Below are positions 12,401 through 24,488 of a stretch of 64,000 bases of DNA, one piece after another. The notes under the pieces are model-generated. The model saw only the letters and a list, made by a program, of their open reading frames with translations, did no database searches and had not been told where the DNA came from. Both the position numbers and the translations under genes were made by a program. The number at the start of each line of letters is the position of its first letter. Position 1 is the first letter of the stretch. This DNA is from Vicugna pacos (taxonomy: Eukaryota > Chordata > Mammalia > Artiodactyla > Camelidae), in contig NC_132992.1 of NCBI RefSeq assembly GCF_048564905.1, positions 31,978,501 to 32,042,500 of the forward strand. Direction: 5' to 3'.

Positions 12401-13833
12401 AGCTTTGCGGGTTGTACCGACATTAATTTCCTGGTTTGCATACTGCTGGAGGAGACTGGAACGGTACACAAGAGCTCCCTGTGCATGAAAACTTCCATGA
12501 ATCTATAATTATTTCAAATTTAAAATGTTTTAAAATTACACAAAATTGTCATAAAACTCACAATCATGGATCATGTCCTTGGGCTCAGCCCCTCGGTTCT
12601 TCCAGTGTCTACGCCACAGAGAGCTCCTGCCCTAATCTTGCCATTACCTTTTCCCCCGTCTCTCCAAGAAACACATTCAGAAACAGAGAAAAGCTACTTT
12701 TTCAATATGACTTGTAAGAGTCAGAGTTTGCTAAGTATGGCTAGACTACATCAAATCAGCGATGAGAAAACGGATGCAAGTTAGTGTAAGGATTTTTAGA
12801 TCACTAGTAAATGATGAAATTTTATAAGAAAAAGTCAAAGAACAGCAAACCCCTGGCTCACACTGTCAGTGTGATAAATTCTGTACCGCTTACTTCTCCT
12901 GTCACAGAGTGGGTGAGGGATGAGTGATATGAAAGCAGCACATCTGAGAGTGGATGCTCTTTTACTGGCTGCAGCTAATTCAGACAAGTCTAAAGTCAGC
13001 AACATAAACACACGTTCAATATGACAAAATCCAGTGGAGTGTCACAGAATCAACTTAAACGATGCTAGTTTTGCCATAATCATCCATCTGCCTCCACCTC
13101 CATCCTGTAACTTCCTGATCTCCAAGGTCTAGGATGGAGAGCTCTCTTCCCTCTGCCGTGCTCTTCCTTCCCTCCCTCCCTCTGAATGTCTGTCAAGTTT
13201 CCAACTCTGAGTTTTAGTCACACTTGGTCCCTGTAGCCAGGTATAAGATTATTTGCAGAAATAGATTTCTTAACTTACGTTCCCAATTTTATGTCAAAGA
13301 GGTTTCCAGACGAAGCCACGGCTGTTCCATCCCCGCCCCCTCCTTTTCAGCACTCTAGTTCTTCTAAGTCTCACCTGCTGAGATGCTTGCATATTACAGA
13401 GAGAAGCATAATCCACTAAACCTATGCCTGGTTCAACTCTTTTATAACTTCTGGTAGCAGTTTAGCTTCAAAGAGCATTGAAGGAACAATGAAACCATTA
13501 AAAGTGCAGGCAGAGAATGCCTGACTACGGCTTTATACCGCATTTATTCTCTGCCCACCGGTATCAAAATGTCCTTCCCACAGTCTCTGGAGGTGGCGTG
13601 AGGGGGGGGGGCGTGAGGTTGTGCTTGTGAGCACCCGGTGGCAGTGGTTCCGTCCCTCTTGTGCCACAAGCGCCTCAAGCATCAAAAGCATTCACTCTTG
13701 AGAGGATTTGCTCTCGAGCCGCCAACAGAAAGGCTCTCCGGTGCATCAAAGAACGAGAACGAAGACATAGGAACAGTTCCTCCGAGGAGAAGGTTTGGAA
13801 TCATTAAAGTTGTATCAAGACTGAGATACCAGG
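12401..13833. other. Intergenic upstream of TRAV20; nothing recognised
   Basis: No gene or RSS was found. A nine-base G run occurs at about 13602-13610, within a GC-rich patch some 220 bp 5' of the TRAV20 leader. Confidence 0.45.
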
Positions 13834-14276
13834 ATGGAGAACGTGCTGGGATGTGCATTCATAGACTTGTGGCTTCAGCTTGGCAGTAAGTCGGAGGTTA
13901 AGAGGTGAGAACACAAGGGCACATTTGTCCAGAGCTGAGAAGAAAAGTGGGTTTAATCTCAGCTCGTCCCAGGTTTCTTGTTGGAATTCTTCAAAACTGC
14001 CAAACTGAAAGCTTTGTTTCATTTCTGATTTTGTTTTCCTGAACAGGGTTGAGTGGAGGAGACCAGGTGGAGCAGCGTCCTCAGACCCTGAAAGTCCAGG
14101 AGGGAGAGTACAGCCGCAGCCTCAGCTGCAGCTACACGGCCAGCTCTTTCAGGGGAACGCAGTGGTTCAGACTAGATCCCGGGAAGGGCCCCGAACTCCT
14201 CTTCCTTCTGCTCTCAGTTGGGGATTCTGGGTTTCTCCAGTGGGTACAGTGAGGTGCTGAAGGACAAGAAACGAAC
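13834..14276 (+). pseudogene. TRAV20: TRAV20 pseudogene, 3' part lost
   Basis: Leader exon 13834-13885 (MENVLGCAFIDLWLQLG, split codon completed as Arg), donor GT at 13886. The V exon starts at 14047 after aacag and reads [19 protein letters not shown]. Cys23 is in LSCSY and the RGTQWFR block holds Trp41, with PGKGPELLF behind it. This follows human TRAV20 closely (leader [39 protein letters not shown]). The frame ends at a TGA around 14250, and out of frame a GEVLKDKKR-like stretch recalls the TRAV20 GEEKEKER block. Beyond about 14276 I find no framework 3, no Cys104 and no RSS. The gene cannot rearrange. Both its splice sites are still intact, so the loss may be fairly recent. Confidence 0.85.
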
Positions 14277-16017
14277 ATCCCCTGTTCCCACTTCACCACT
14301 GGAGGAAATCAGTACAACTTCTGGTACTGACTGCTGTGTAACCAGGGCCACAGTAACGGATTTGAATTTTTTAAGAACAAAGTGACCAATACAGTGGCTT
14401 CACTACCCCTCCCTGTGGAAAGGAAGCCCAGTGCCTGATCCCGCCCCAGGTCACCCTGGAGGACACCACTGCACATTGTGACACACCCCCAGTGGGGGAG
14501 GCCTGGCCACGCCAGGGTCCCTGGGAGAGAAGGGGGGATAATCTCCAGTTAGAGAGGACATTACACACAACATGTGAGGTTAATGAAAGGAGGTAGAAAA
14601 TGAAATAAGAAGGAAAAGGAAACTACTAAGGAAAATGTATATAAAAAGAACTGGAACAGGAGAAAAAAAAAGCAGGCAGATAGAGGAACCTGGATGTGCA
14701 TCCTTTCTCCAACCTGGAATCCTCAGCCTTGCTGGAGGTCCAGTGTGAAGATTTTTAGATGAACATTATTCCTCTGAGGAATGTCTGGGTTTTCTCAGTT
14801 TTTTTTCAGCTATAGCACATGCATTGAAGAAGTAAATAAATTTGAAATTTTGCTAGAACAATTATATTAATATTTCTCATTTCAATTATTTCTTTAGTTT
14901 TGTCTAGAAACATTGTCCCCTATTTTATGATTAAACAAGTTATAAATTAATATTTGATTGTTTAGATTAGTAAAACAACTTTAAGCATATGGAATAAACA
15001 TTGATATTTCTTAGATTTGTCCCTAGGTACTCTATTACTGTTAAATCTTAAGTGAGCACGTTTCATCTGTTTCAATTCATTTACATACACATTCATAATA
15101 AAAATACTATAAAAACATAAATGAGGTCACACATATGTAAACTACTGTGATTCTTGAATAAGTGTGAAAAAGCATTGTAAGTCAGAAAATTTAAGTCAAC
15201 TTATTCTTTTCCACAATTCTATGGGGTATCATCATATAGATCTACCATAACATATTGAATATTTATATTGAAGGATATTTAAAATATTTTTCACTTTTTT
15301 CTGCTGCATACAATGTACAATTTAATAATGCATTTATCAAGGTATTTCTTAACAAAAACTTCCCAGCCTAATGGAATGTCTGGCATCCAATGTTAGATAC
15401 AACATATACATAACAGCTATAAATCTTTATTAGTTTATACTTTACCTATCAGACATGAGCGTGCCCTTCTCCTGACAGCATCACGCAACGAATATTAACA
15501 TAAGGATTTTTAACTCTCGTTGCAATCTGATGGGTGAGACATGATATAAAGAGACTTTTCAAGAAAATGTCAATTAAACAAAACCAGGGTGGAAGTGACA
15601 AGAGGAGGGAGCAGTTTTAGGAATCTGGAGAGAGCAGCCACAAACAGATAGTGAAAATGTAGATCTCTGCTTTTCTAATATAAGCATTTAAACTACGCAT
15701 TTCTCCCTATGCACACATGTAGCTAAATTATACAAATTTGATATTTTAGAAAACAGTTTTCACTTAGAAGGAGGAGGAGAGACAGGCATTTCTCTTGGTC
15801 CTGAGACGAAGGTGTTTCCCTTGCCACCTCCCGCTCTTGGCAGATCAGCGTCTGTGTGCCCGCCTGTGAGCCTATGTGATTTGTCTCTGATTAGTTGGGT
15901 TTCCTGCAGAAATGTTTGAACATAAGAGACAGCAAGGCAGATCTTTTATTGTGTGAGACCTTGTCAGTATTACAGACACAAGAGTTCAGTTCTCAGTGAG
16001 TCTAAGGGACAGAAAGA
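14277..16017. other. Intergenic, AT-rich; nothing recognised
   Basis: The GC-rich part to about 14570 may hold a decayed V tail (a D-T-T-A-H-C-like frame near 14459-14481), but this is weak. From about 14800 to 15750 the DNA is AT-rich without a nameable repeat. Confidence 0.4.
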
Positions 16018-16552
16018 ATGGACAAGTCCCTGAGCCTGCTCATCCTTTGGTTACAACTAGACTGTGAGTTCAATCCAAAGTGGGCAAAGAGCCGGCAGAT
16101 TTCGGGACATTCTTCCCAAGGGAAGAGAGAGAAATACAAGGGGTTGTACCTGCATGGTTTTCTGGGAGTCTCTGTGGAGAGTGAAAAAGTGAATTTAAAA
16201 ATAATTTCCAAAGATCAATTTGCCACTAACCAATCTCTCTCTGTGTGTTCTCTTTCTGAACAGGGGTGAGCAGTAAACAGCATGTGAGTCAGAGCTCTGA
16301 AGTCCTGACCGTCCGAGAGGGAGGCAGCCTGGTTCTCAACTGCACTTACACCGACAGTGCCCTTTACTCCCTTCAGCGGTTTAGACAAGACCCTGGGAGA
16401 GGCTCACATCTCTGCTGCTAATTCAGGCGAATCAGAGAGAACGAACTAGTGGGAGAATTAAGGCCTCTTTGGATAGATTGTCAAGACATAGCGCTCTCCA
16501 CATTGCAGCTGCTCGGCCCAGCGACTCGGCCACCTACCTCTGTGCTGTGAGG
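16018..16552 (+). pseudogene. TRAV21: TRAV21 pseudogene
   Basis: Leader exon 16018-16063 (MDKSLSLLILWLQLD; the split codon gives Trp), V exon 16264-16552. It reads WVSSKQHVSQSSEVLTVREGG, with Cys23 in LNCTY and TDSALYSLQ before Trp41, closely matching human TRAV21 (WVSSKQEVTQ; TDSAIYNLQWFRQDPGKG). Two lesions are visible. Trp41 is Arg (CGG in RFRQDPGRG). A one-base deletion just after this (about 16399-16405) throws the frame to a TAA. In the shifted frame the gene resumes as LTSLLLIQ, then SALHIAAARPSDSATYLCAVR with Cys104. Both splice sites look normal. The heptamer is imperfect. Confidence 0.88.
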
Positions 16553-16591
16553 CTCAGTGCCGAACAGGCACCTGTCCCCAGGACCCAAACT
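16553..16591 (+). other. Degenerate 23-RSS of the TRAV21 pseudogene
   Basis: Heptamer ctcagtg (16553-16559) departs from CACAGTG at the critical second position. The spacer is 23 bp with CACCTG at spacer bases 10-15, and the nonamer is acccaaact (16583-16591). Confidence 0.8.
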
Positions 16592-16739
16592 CTGCAGCTG
16601 GGGCTCCAACCACAGTCTGTCCTGAAGCTGAGGAGACTTTGTACATTGACTCTCTCTCCAGATAGAAGCAACAGAACATACAAAACCTGATAAAATAATC
16701 TGAAATTAAATAGTGAATTCATTGACTTTTAGATTTTTA

Positions 16740-18970
16740 TCAATCCCAATTCAAATAATAGTTTTATGGAGATTAATATCCACACAGTTAACTCTTTTAA
16801 AGTGGGCAATTAAGATGGCATCTCGTATATTCACAATGTTGCACAACCACCACCCCTATCTAGTTTCAAAACATTATCACCCCAAAAAGGAAACCACATA
16901 CCCACTAAGCAGTTACTCACCATCTCGCCTCTCACACGCCCCTGGAAACAACCAACCTGCTTTCTGACAGTGGATTTACCTATTCTGTATATTTTACATA
17001 AATGGAATAATAGAATATGTGGTCTTTTGTGCATGGCTTGTTTCATTTAATGTAATGTTTTGGAGGGTCATCCAATTCAGGAGCAACTGGAGAAAAGCAA
17101 ATATTCACTCCTAGCCAATCATACAGGATGGCCCACTTCTAATTAGCCTGTTACGTTGTCCTCCATTTTTTTTTGTTTGTCAGTTTTATTGATCTTTTTT
17201 AAAGAACTAGCTCTTTGTTTCATTGATTTTCTCTATTGTTTTTCTATCTTAAATTTCATTAAATTTCATTAAATTTCTCTATCTTTATTATTTCCTTCCT
17301 TTTGCTTGTTTTGGATTAATTTGTCTTTTTTTTTTCTAGGTTCTCCATGTGGAAGTTTAGATGATTGATTTGAGATATTTATTCCTTTTTTTTCTTTTTA
17401 ATATTTGTACTTAGTGCTAAAAATTTCCCTCTCAGCAGTGCTTTGGCTGTGTCCCCAAATTTTGACATTATGTTTTTATTTCTATTCAATTTAATGTAAG
17501 TTTGATCCTTTGAGACATTCTCTGTGACCCATAGATTATTAAGTGTCCTGTTTAGTTGCCAAATATTTAGAAATGTTCCTGTGTCATTTTTTGTTTATTT
17601 ATAATTTTATTTCACTGTAGTCAGAAAACATGCAGTTTATAATTTCAATTATTTTATATTAAATTTGTTGAAGCCTATTTTATGCCCCAAAGATACCGGC
17701 TTACTTGATATATATTCCATGGGCACTTGGAGAAAAATGTGTGTTCTTCTGTGGTTGGGGGGAGTGTTGTGTATCTGGCTATGAGAGCATCCTGCTTGGT
17801 GGTGATACCCTTGCTGATTTTCCAGTGAATTGCTCCACCAGTTGTGGAGAGAGGTGTATGGAAGTCTCCAACTATAACTCTCTCTAGATTTGTCTATTTT
17901 TCTTTTTATTTCTATCAATTTTTGTTGCACTTTTTTTCAGCTCTGTTAGTTGGTGCATACACATTTAGCATTGTTATGTCTTCTTGGTAATTTATCTTCT
18001 CATCAATATATAATGTTTCTCTCTGTCTGGTAATTTCCTTCTTTTGGAAATCTGTCTAGTTTACCTGATATAATATAGCCGTTAATGGTTTCCTTTGATT
18101 AATGGTTGACTGATCTATCTTTTCCCATCCTTTTCCTTTCAAGTTGCCTGTGCCATATTTGAAATGAGTTTCTTTTAGTCAGCTGTAGTTGAGTCATATT
18201 TTCAAATATACTTTTTGTCTAAATTGTCATTTTATTGGCATATGCAGATTAATCTCTAGTTTGTGTATGTAGATAATTTGCATCTAATGGCATTGATATT
18301 TTAGGGCTTAATCTTTCATTTTATTTGATTTTATTTTTTGGTTCTCACTGTTCTTTGTTCCTGGAGTTTTTTCTTCTGACATCCTGCGAGTTATTTGACA
18401 TTTTTTTTGAATTATATTTCAATTTATCTATAGTGTTTTAGATGTGTCTTATTGGATAGTTTAAAAAATGTTTGCTCTAGTTGTTACATTATATACACAT
18501 AAAAATCTGTTAGTAATATCATTTCACCAATTTGAATGAAATGTAAAAACATTGCTTCCCTTTATACCCACTTATTCTCCCCTATTCATAACATAATTTT
18601 CTTTAATATTTCCCCATGTGTGTTTAGAACCTCATTAGATAGGGTTATTTTCATTTGATCAATCAAACATAGTTTAGAATATTCAAGAGGAAAAGAAAAC
18701 TCTGCTGTATTTATCCATAGTTTTGCTAATAATGTTCTTTCCTCCTTCCCCATTGTTTCAAGATTCCTTCCTTTATTACTTTCCTTCTGTTTAGAGAAAG
18801 TCCTTTAAACATCCTTTTAGGATAGGTCTACTGGTGACAAATGTTCTTAGTTTTCCTTCATCTGACAATGTCTCAATTTTCCCTTTATTCCTGAAGGGTA
18901 ATTTTATATGTACATCATTCTGGATTGATGGCTCTCTTTTAGCAGTTGAAGATATTGGGTTATGTCCTTT
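16740..18970 (-). mobile_element. LINE-1 block, antisense, degraded
   Basis: AT-rich DNA with typical antisense L1 phrases: 'ttgcacaaccaccacccct' and 'cccctggaaacaaccaacct' near 16840-16960 (3' region of one L1), then 'gctttggctgtgtccccaaa' near 17443 and 'acccatagattattaagtgt' near 17527 (L1 internal sequence). Frames are broken throughout. Probably two old L1 pieces in the same orientation. Boundaries are by eye. Confidence 0.6.
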
Positions 18971-19229
18971 TGGCTTTGCAGTTAAATCTGGAAATTAAAA
19001 AATGTAATTTGTTGTAATTCTATTTCTCATTCTAAAAATTATTTTATATTCAATTTTTATTCACAATTGTGTGTTCTTTTAAAAAGCCCATTTGAATGGG
19101 TTTCAGGGCCTACAAAAGATATATTCTCTTCTGTACATAATCATAATGCTTTGGAATTCAACCCTAGAAGGGCAGGGAGGAGATGGGGAAGGTCACAAAC
19201 ATTGTGAACTTCTCTTTCGCTCTCTGTTT

Positions 19230-19252
19230 GGCCCCTGGAGGGTGCTGCTGCC
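19230..19252 (+). promoter_or_regulatory. CTCF-like motif upstream of TRAV8
   Basis: The sequence ggcccctggagggtgctgct is a moderate match to the CTCF core, about 330 bp 5' of the TRAV8 start codon. The equivalent position in the second cassette (56024-56045) carries a much better match, which supports a shared element that has drifted here. Confidence 0.3.
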
Positions 19253-19561
19253 TAAATTGGAAATGGCTTTTCTGAAAAACATCAGAACAAGCTCACAAAA
19301 ACCTTCCTTCCCTACAGTTTAAAGAGATGTTCTAACAACATTTTTACGCAGTGACATATAAAGCGCCTTAGACTCCAGGGGCAGGCAGTATTAAGACAGC
19401 CTGTTTTCCTAACACTCCCTGTAGAGTCCATTAGAAGAGGAAATGTAAATCCCCTGTCATTTCTCAAGCTCAGAGCAACCTGATTCGAGTCCCCCGTCAT
19501 CAGACTTTCGTTTGTAGAGAATCTGCCAGAAAGGAGTTCACTGCCTTTTTACTGCTCCACC

Positions 19562-20020
19562 ATGATCTTGGTGTTCACCTTGATGCTGGAGGTGCTCCTG
19601 TTCCTGAGTGAGTACTATTCCATTTTAGTCCCTTGTCCACACATGGAACATTGTTCTGGCCTGACTTTGAATAGAGACTGTCTGTTTTAGCTGAGTTCAT
19701 TGATACAGCATTGATGTTTCAGGAGGAGCCGGAGCCCAGTCAGTGACCCAGCCTGACAGGCACGGCATCACTGTCCCTGAAGGAGCCCACCTGGAGCTGA
19801 GGTGCAACTATACATCCACTTACTCACCGTATCTCTTCTGGTACGTGCGGTACCCCAACCAAGGACTCCAGCTTCTCCTAAAGTACACGTCTGGAAACAG
19901 CCTTGTTTCAGGCATCAAAGGTTTTGAGGCTGAATTTAGGAAGAATGAAACCTCCTTTCACCTGAGGAAAATGTCAGCCTATTGGAGCGACTCGGCAGAG
20001 TACTTCTGTGCTCTGGGTGA
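19562..20020 (+). CDS. TRAV8: T-cell receptor alpha variable gene, TRAV8 subgroup (apparently functional)
   Basis: Leader exon 19562-19607 ([15 protein letters not shown]), donor GT at 19608. The V exon is 19723-20020 and opens [13 protein letters not shown]. Cys23 lies in LRCNYTS, Trp41 in [21 protein letters not shown], and Cys104 in SAEYFCALG. The [14 protein letters not shown] and [14 protein letters not shown] blocks are diagnostic for human TRAV8 members. It carries a good 23-RSS and no lesion. The subgroup number within TRAV8 cannot be set from the sequence alone. It lies between TRAV21 and TRAV22, where humans have no TRAV8, so it belongs to the duplicated artiodactyl-type cassette. 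Three further in-frame codons (CALGD) precede the heptamer. Confidence 0.88.
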
Positions 20021-20059
20021 CACAGTGCCTGAGTCTGCGGGGGGAGCTGAACACAAACC
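20021..20059 (+). other. 23-RSS of TRAV8
   Basis: Perfect heptamer CACAGTG (20021-20027), 23-bp spacer, nonamer acacaaacc (20051-20059). Confidence 0.92.
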
Positions 20060-21640
20060 GCCTGAGACGTTGTAGCCTAAAAGACTCAGGGGCTCAGCCT
20101 GAGCATAGTCTGTGAGGGCAAACAGCACAGAGAATACAGAATCTGGGAAGTGTTTTGTTCCTATGGGCATCTCAGATTCTTTTCATTTTCATCTTTCCTT
20201 ATCTCTTCTTTTTTCTTCCCTTTTTTCCATTTATCTTTTCTTTCCTTTTTTTTTTTTTGTTTTCCATTTTGCAAAGGAAAGTTTTCTGAAGTTTGGAATG
20301 TTTATCCTCTTGAGTCAGGATTCCAGAGGGAATGAGGCTGTCTGATCTTCAACAAGCTGGAAGGAGCTACTTGCTCCCACGTTGTTTGAAATAGTGATGG
20401 GCTGAGATGGCTTGAGGTGGACCATGTGAGTTGGTATAAGGCAAGTCAGAGAATTTGCTTTACAGCATTACTCTCGTCTCACAAGCTATCAGAAAACACA
20501 GGACAGTTGTTTATTTCTAACTGTGTTATCTCCAGACTATTTTACAGGCATTCTGTTAGGCTTCTTTCCTTAAGGGACTTCAGCTCTTTGACTAAAGCAT
20601 TTGGGGCTGATGCACTTAAATGGAGCTGGCATTTAAGGATGTATATGAGGTGAGCTCTCCAAGACAATATAGTATGACGGAAAAAATTCTTTACCCAGCG
20701 GTCCCGATTAACAATCACTCTAAGTTAAATACTATGTCACCCCAAAGTTCCACGTGGAATGTTGGTATTGGTGGTTCTGAGTGTCCCATCCTTTCTTTGT
20801 CAGACTCAGCCAGGCTACCTCTACCCTTTTTCTCTCTCTTAATTCGATTCTTTAAAAGCCACAGGGGGGCCAGTAATAATTAGTGATTTCTCAATCATCT
20901 TTACTTATTTTTCTGCACTATCTCTCACAGTCTCTTTACTAAACATTTGCAACATTCTTGAACTGTCCTCCTGAGCTTCCGTGTCTGCAGATCAGTTCAC
21001 ATCTTACTTCAGTGAAATATACAGGCCCTCATTTTCCATTGCTTTGGCATCCAAACCATTCTGCAGAGAATCATTGTTGTATATAGAGTCTGAGACAAAG
21101 GCACAAACTAAAATTATTTTCATATGTTTTCAAAAACTTATTTTTCCTTTAAAATAATCTCCTAAAGCCAAATAACAATAGTAATAAACAGAGTTTTAAA
21201 TATACTTAACTGAAATTTTATTTAAAATTTATTTTAAAGTGACAGATTTTTAATACAAATTAAGCCATTTAAAACTCTAGTTTCAATGCCCTTCTGGCTG
21301 TTAAAGCAAATATCCCTCTTTAGGCAGGTTCAGTTTAGAGTAAATATGTATAATTTAAAAGTAATTTTGCTTAATACAGCAGAGCGTCCCAGCAACATGA
21401 GCAACTGCTGTGAATACTGTGCTGACTTATGAGCATCGTTCAGAACCACAGACGAGAACACAAGAGGATTTAAATAATGGATCCTCAGGACTCCTGGGAA
21501 ACACTTTCATCATGAAAGGATCCATTGCGTCTGTGACATCTGAGAGGAACAGTTAGGTTGGATAATTAATTTTTGTCTTCTCTTCCCTAAAATTCACCCA
21601 AATTCCAAATAAGATTTGGCCTTTTATGTCAGCATCAGCA
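20060..21640. other. TRAV8-TRAV22 intergenic DNA, paralogous to 56.61-57.59 kb
   Basis: From about 20664 this DNA aligns by eye with 56612 onward (e.g. 'actgctgtgaatactgtgct' in both, near 21403 and 57349). No gene is seen. The first 600 bp, including a T-rich tract near 20195-20265, have no counterpart in the second cassette because of a deletion there. Confidence 0.7.
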
Positions 21641-21802
21641 CAATCCACAAATTTTCAGATATTCAAATGCAGTTTCAAGGACAACTGTCATGGTATGTGG
21701 ATAAGCATTTTCCTTGGACCTGAATGGTGTTAGTAGCTGTTTAAGGTTACAGATTGTGCCCAGACTAAGTGGCAGAGATACCCCGTGTTCTTTAGTACAC
21801 TT

Positions 21803-21804
<2 letters not shown>

Positions 21805-21836
<32 letters not shown>
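21805..21836. repeat. (GT)n microsatellite
   Basis: Sixteen GT units just upstream of the camelid SINE. Confidence 0.95.
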
Positions 21837-21839
<3 letters not shown>

Positions 21840-21903
21840 TGATGGGTGGCCCTGTCCACATATTTGCTCGTCTTCCCTGTTCCTCATATTTAAAATGAAC
21901 AAA

Positions 21904-22051
21904 GGGGGAGGGTATAACTCAAGTGGAAGAGCACATGCTTGGCATGCACAAGGTTCCGGGTTCAATCCCAGCACCTTTTCTAAAATAAACATATAAACAA
22001 ACAAACAAACAAACAAACCTAATCACCCCCAATCCCCAAATAAAATAAACA
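21904..22051 (+). mobile_element. Camelid tRNA-derived SINE (Vic-1-like)
   Basis: The head gggggagggtataactcaag, a 'gcatgcttggcatgcacaag'-type middle and gggttcaatccc (21958-21969, an RNA polymerase III B-box) match the camelid Vic-1 SINE. The B-box and a decayed A-box reflect its tRNA origin. The tail has (AAAC)n at 21994-22017 and continues with the cctaatcacccccaa segment usual for this family. It is the strongest lineage marker in the window. It is absent from the paralogous interval at 57.6 kb. Confidence 0.8.
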
Positions 22052-22744
22052 ATCCCCTTTCAAAGATCATGCATTCTCACTTTGTTACTGTCCACTGTTG
22101 TCACTTGAACAGAAGGCATATTGTAGCCTGTCATCCACTGAGTGGTCTCCTGTAATACTGTCCGAAAGTAGTTGTTACTGCCTTGATGTTCATGTAATAT
22201 TTATGGCTTTCTTTTACATTGGCATCCTCTAAGCCTTTATGCCATTTACAAAGATATTTGTCTCCCTCACTATATCATAAGCCATTGGCAGGATACAACT
22301 CTAATTGATTTTTGCAGTTTCTTAGGTCATAGACAGACTTCAATATATGGCTAAACCGACTGAATCACATTGGAGAGCTCATTTTTATAAGTTCATAAGT
22401 AAGAATTAAATGGATTATTTTTATATCACTACATGAAATTCTATTGTGTAAAATAATTTATTTTCATAAAAAGGCACTGTGGGGACTTAAGGTCCTACCC
22501 GTGGTACTCTCCATCCTTGCGGATACTTCTGTAGTGCCACATTAACTCACAGGTACAGTCCTAGAGAAAGACAGCCGGGCTGTGCTGTGGGTATCTGCTG
22601 AGTGAGAAGTGAGACCGAGCAGGACCCTGCAGGACCATTCTGGGTACAAAAGCCCCTCCGAGTCCCTAGTGTCCTTTTTTCTTTTTAATTGAAGTATAGT
22701 GTATTCTTGGTTTCTTTTATATTAAAAAAAACAAAAAAAAAAGG
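22052..22744. other. Intergenic; short L1 3' scrap
   Basis: No gene is seen. The segment tttaattgaagtatagtgta near 22685-22704 resembles the antisense 3' end of an L1. An A-rich tract follows at about 22724-22742. Confidence 0.45.
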
Positions 22745-23287
22745 CTGTAGTCTGCTAGTCCTTTCCTGAGTTCTAAAAAAGACCCAAGCAGTTACTAATT
22801 AGGAAGTGAGGGAACACACAAACAAAGGGAAAGCAGTCAAGAAGCAATAGTTCAGCAATAAAGCAGAGTCCTAGTCTCTCATCAAGGGATATACACAAAA
22901 ATCTGACACAAAACCTTGAGTTATTCTGCCCAAACTGAGGCCCCCACCACGTGGAGGATGGTGACTGCATGCTGACCACTAGTAGCTGGACTCCAGGCTG
23001 GCTGGACTCAGAAGGCTGATGATTAAGATTCCTGAAACATCTCCCTGCTACCTCACCATCAGCCAGTCAGAAGAAAGGCCATAAGCTTTTCCACTTCGCT
23101 GCAAATTTGCCTTGAAAAACTCTTCCCTGAAAGCCATGAGGGAGTTTCGGGTTTTTAAGCATGAGGTACCCATTCTCCTTGTCTGGCACCCCGCAAATAA
23201 ATGCTGCACTTTCTTTCACCACAATCTCCTGTCAGTAGATTGGTTTTGCTACCCACTGGCTTAGCGAACTCCAGTTTGGTTTAATAA
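22745..23287 (+). mobile_element. Probable solo LTR of a class I endogenous retrovirus (fossil)
   Basis: A roughly 540-bp block begins TGTAG and ends ATAACA. It carries an AATAAA signal near 23194 followed by a U5-like segment ('cctgtcagtagattggtttt'), as in ERV1-type LTRs. No internal coding region is attached. It is present only in the first cassette, so it was either inserted after the duplication or lost from the second copy. Target-site duplication is not clear to me. Family name not assigned. Confidence 0.5.
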
Positions 23288-23313
23288 CAGAAGTATTCCT
23301 TTCTTAAGGTTTT

Positions 23314-23333
23314 GGCCTCTAGGGGGCACTGTA
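23314..23333 (+). promoter_or_regulatory. CTCF-like motif
   Basis: ggcctctagggggcactgta is a close match to the CTCF consensus core. It lies about 1.2 kb 5' of TRAV22 copy 1. Binding is inferred from the motif only. Confidence 0.4.
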
Positions 23334-24488
23334 AGCTTTTCTTAAACCGAGGGCCTACCCTAGGGGATCTAGTGGAGAATAGTTGTTGAAAGAGTTAAAA
23401 TGAAAGCCACAGACTCAAAGTGGTGTCAGTTGTGCTAAAAGCCCATGATACCAAACCTAGACTTAACATCTCACCCAAATGCAGTGTCACCTTTCCCCAG
23501 AAATGTAATCTTAATCAGTCAGTAGAAATTTTCTGGTTAACACTAGAGAGGTAGTATGTCCCATGGGCGCTCTGCATCCTCCAGAGGAAGAGGAGGCCAT
23601 CTGCATGACAAAACCTTCACCCTCCCCCAAAAGAAGGCCTAAAAACAATCCTTTCTTTTCTTTTTCTAATAATCTCTTATAGCATCCTTCTTCCTTTAAA
23701 AACCTTCCACCTTGTAGCCCCCAGAGCACCCTTCCAGCTGCTGGATGGGATGGGAAGCTGCCTGATTAATGAATTGCCTAATAAATCAATTAGATCTTCA
23801 TATTTACTCAGTTAAATTTGGCTTTTCAACAAAAGGCTTGAGAAATTTTGAAGCACAATTGAGAGCTAGTAATAGCAAAGAGGGGACAACATAGAGAAAA
23901 GCTAAGTCCTTACCAGCACATAAGAAGAAATCTGCTTCCTGCTGAAGACTCTTTTCAATTAATAGCTCTGTTTTATTCTCTGATTCAAGCACTAGAATTT
24001 TATGGTTGTAAAGGATATATCTTCATTGTCATTGTTTTTATCTATATCTATGTCATTATTTTTACCCGAATCTCTCAGAAGAGACTCCTGGATCAAACAG
24101 AGACGCATATAAACAAAACAAAAGAAGGAAAATTTCAAAGACTAGATATTAGACTTCGCTGATTTTTTTCACTTTTATTACCAAAGCTTTTTTTTATATC
24201 AGGAGCAAAACTGAAATTTCATTTCCCAGGTTCAACATTGTGTCTAAACCATTGAAAGTCACCCTTTCCTCCTCACTCTCAATCTACCCCTTTCCAGCCC
24301 TTTCTCAGTTCACTTGACTTGAGAGGGTGGGGCTTCCTGTCACAGAGCATCACCTGAGCAGGCTTCACTGGGTGAGCTGACTGGTTGCAGGAGCAGGAAC
24401 AGTTCCAGAACAAGTCATGACACTCACCACCCAGGAGTGGAGTTATGCATCATATGGTGAAAACATCCCAGCAAGAAGGCGAGGCGTC
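23334..24488. other. Intergenic upstream of TRAV22 copy 1
   Basis: No gene or nameable repeat is seen. The last ~170 bp (from about 24320, 'gtggggcttcctgtcaca') are shared with the promoter side of TRAV22 copy 2, which marks the conserved promoter block. Confidence 0.5.

Noticed and set aside
14296-14335. A stretch reading TGGNQYNFWY, recalling a TRAJ segment (GNQFYFG)
   Set aside because: No FGxG motif, no 12-RSS in front and no donor splice site behind; chance similarity.
14440-14500. Possible decayed V tail (D-T-T-A-H-C) with a cacattg-like heptamer after TRAV20
   Set aside because: No framework 3 leads into it and the signal lacks a nonamer at 23 bp; too weak to call.
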